Source: Bacteroidales bacterium
GTDB taxonomy: Bacteria; Bacteroidota; Bacteroidia; Bacteroidales; PUMT01
Assembly: GCA_007132365.1 (NCBI GenBank)
Contig: SLOS01000133.1
Span: forward strand, 1-6,500
Length of the DNA stretch: 6,500 bases
Direction of reading: 5' to 3'
The notes below the pieces were generated by a model. The model saw nothing but the letters and a program-made list of their open reading frames with translations, searched no databases and was not told the origin of the DNA. Positions 6,339 to 6,500 of this stretch are shown one piece after another. The position numbers and the translations under genes are program-made. The number at the start of each line of letters is the position of its first letter. Within the stretch, counting starts at the first letter, position 1.

Positions 6339-6500
6339 TTAACCAACACTTCCTTCAAGGCTGATTTGCAAGAGCTTTTGGGCCTCAACTGCAAACTCCA
6401 TGGGCAGCTTGTTCAGAACCTCTTTGGCATAGCCATTGACTATCAAACCTATGGCATCTTCAGTGGCAATACCGCGTTGGTTACAGTAAAAGATCTGATC
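6339..6500 (-). CDS. sufB: Fe-S cluster assembly scaffold protein SufB, C-terminal part
   Basis: The last 53 codons and the TAA stop are present; the rest lies beyond the right edge. SufB is the main scaffold subunit that receives sulfur from SufE and holds the nascent cluster with SufD. The visible part starts in DQIFYCNQRGI, which contains the invariant cysteine (equivalent to Cys405 in E. coli, residue 6 here) proposed to carry persulfide or ligate the cluster. It ends with the highly conserved tail LPMEFAVEAQKLLQISLEG followed by SVG, nearly identical to that of well-studied SufB proteins. The FYC-Q-RG motif distinguishes it from SufD. It is the first visible gene of the operon and is separated from sufC by 103 nt, the widest gap in the window. 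Confidence 0.96.
   Translation of the reverse strand, partial: DQIFYCNQRGIATEDAIGLIVNGYAKEVLNKLPMEFAVEAQKLLQISLEGSVG

Overview
The window reads entirely from right to left (minus strand). It carries most of a SUF iron-sulfur cluster assembly operon followed by a probable two-gene sensory module. The gene order sufB-C-D-S-E-DUF59/MIP18, the near absence of strong Shine-Dalgarno sequences, the moderate to AT-rich composition and the protein wording all suggest a member of the Bacteroidota, possibly an environmental or anaerobic lineage. That placement is inference; there is no rRNA or other phylogenetic marker gene in the window.

Right part (6500 to 2048): the last 53 codons of sufB, a 103-nt AT-rich gap, then sufC, sufD, sufS, sufE and a DUF59/MIP18 gene (sufT-like). 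The sufC to sufT-like genes are separated by only 27, 42, 15 and 3 nt. SufS and SufE form the sulfur source: the desulfurase takes sulfur from cysteine and SufE relays it. SufB, SufC and SufD form the ATP-dependent scaffold on which the cluster is built. The MIP18-type protein probably helps deliver clusters to target proteins. Catalytic residues are intact throughout. The sufS start codon is TTG, and SufD ends in an unusual C-X2-C-X3-C tail.

Left part (2005 to 1): 42 nt after the sufT-like stop, with no visible terminator or promoter, lies a gene for a predicted lipoprotein of the PhnD-like (phosphate/phosphite/phosphonate) binding family. After another 64 nt comes a membrane sensor histidine kinase that runs off the left edge after 339 codons. 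No transporter permease or ATPase is visible, so the binding protein more likely serves as a ligand-sensing partner of the kinase than as part of an importer. This cannot be settled without the sequence to the left.

The window is nearly fully coding and no gap exceeds 103 nt. I see no mobile element, tRNA, rRNA, CRISPR array or frameshift. The SUF part is well-known biology. The least explained items are the sensory module attached to the operon end and the Cys-rich SufD tail.
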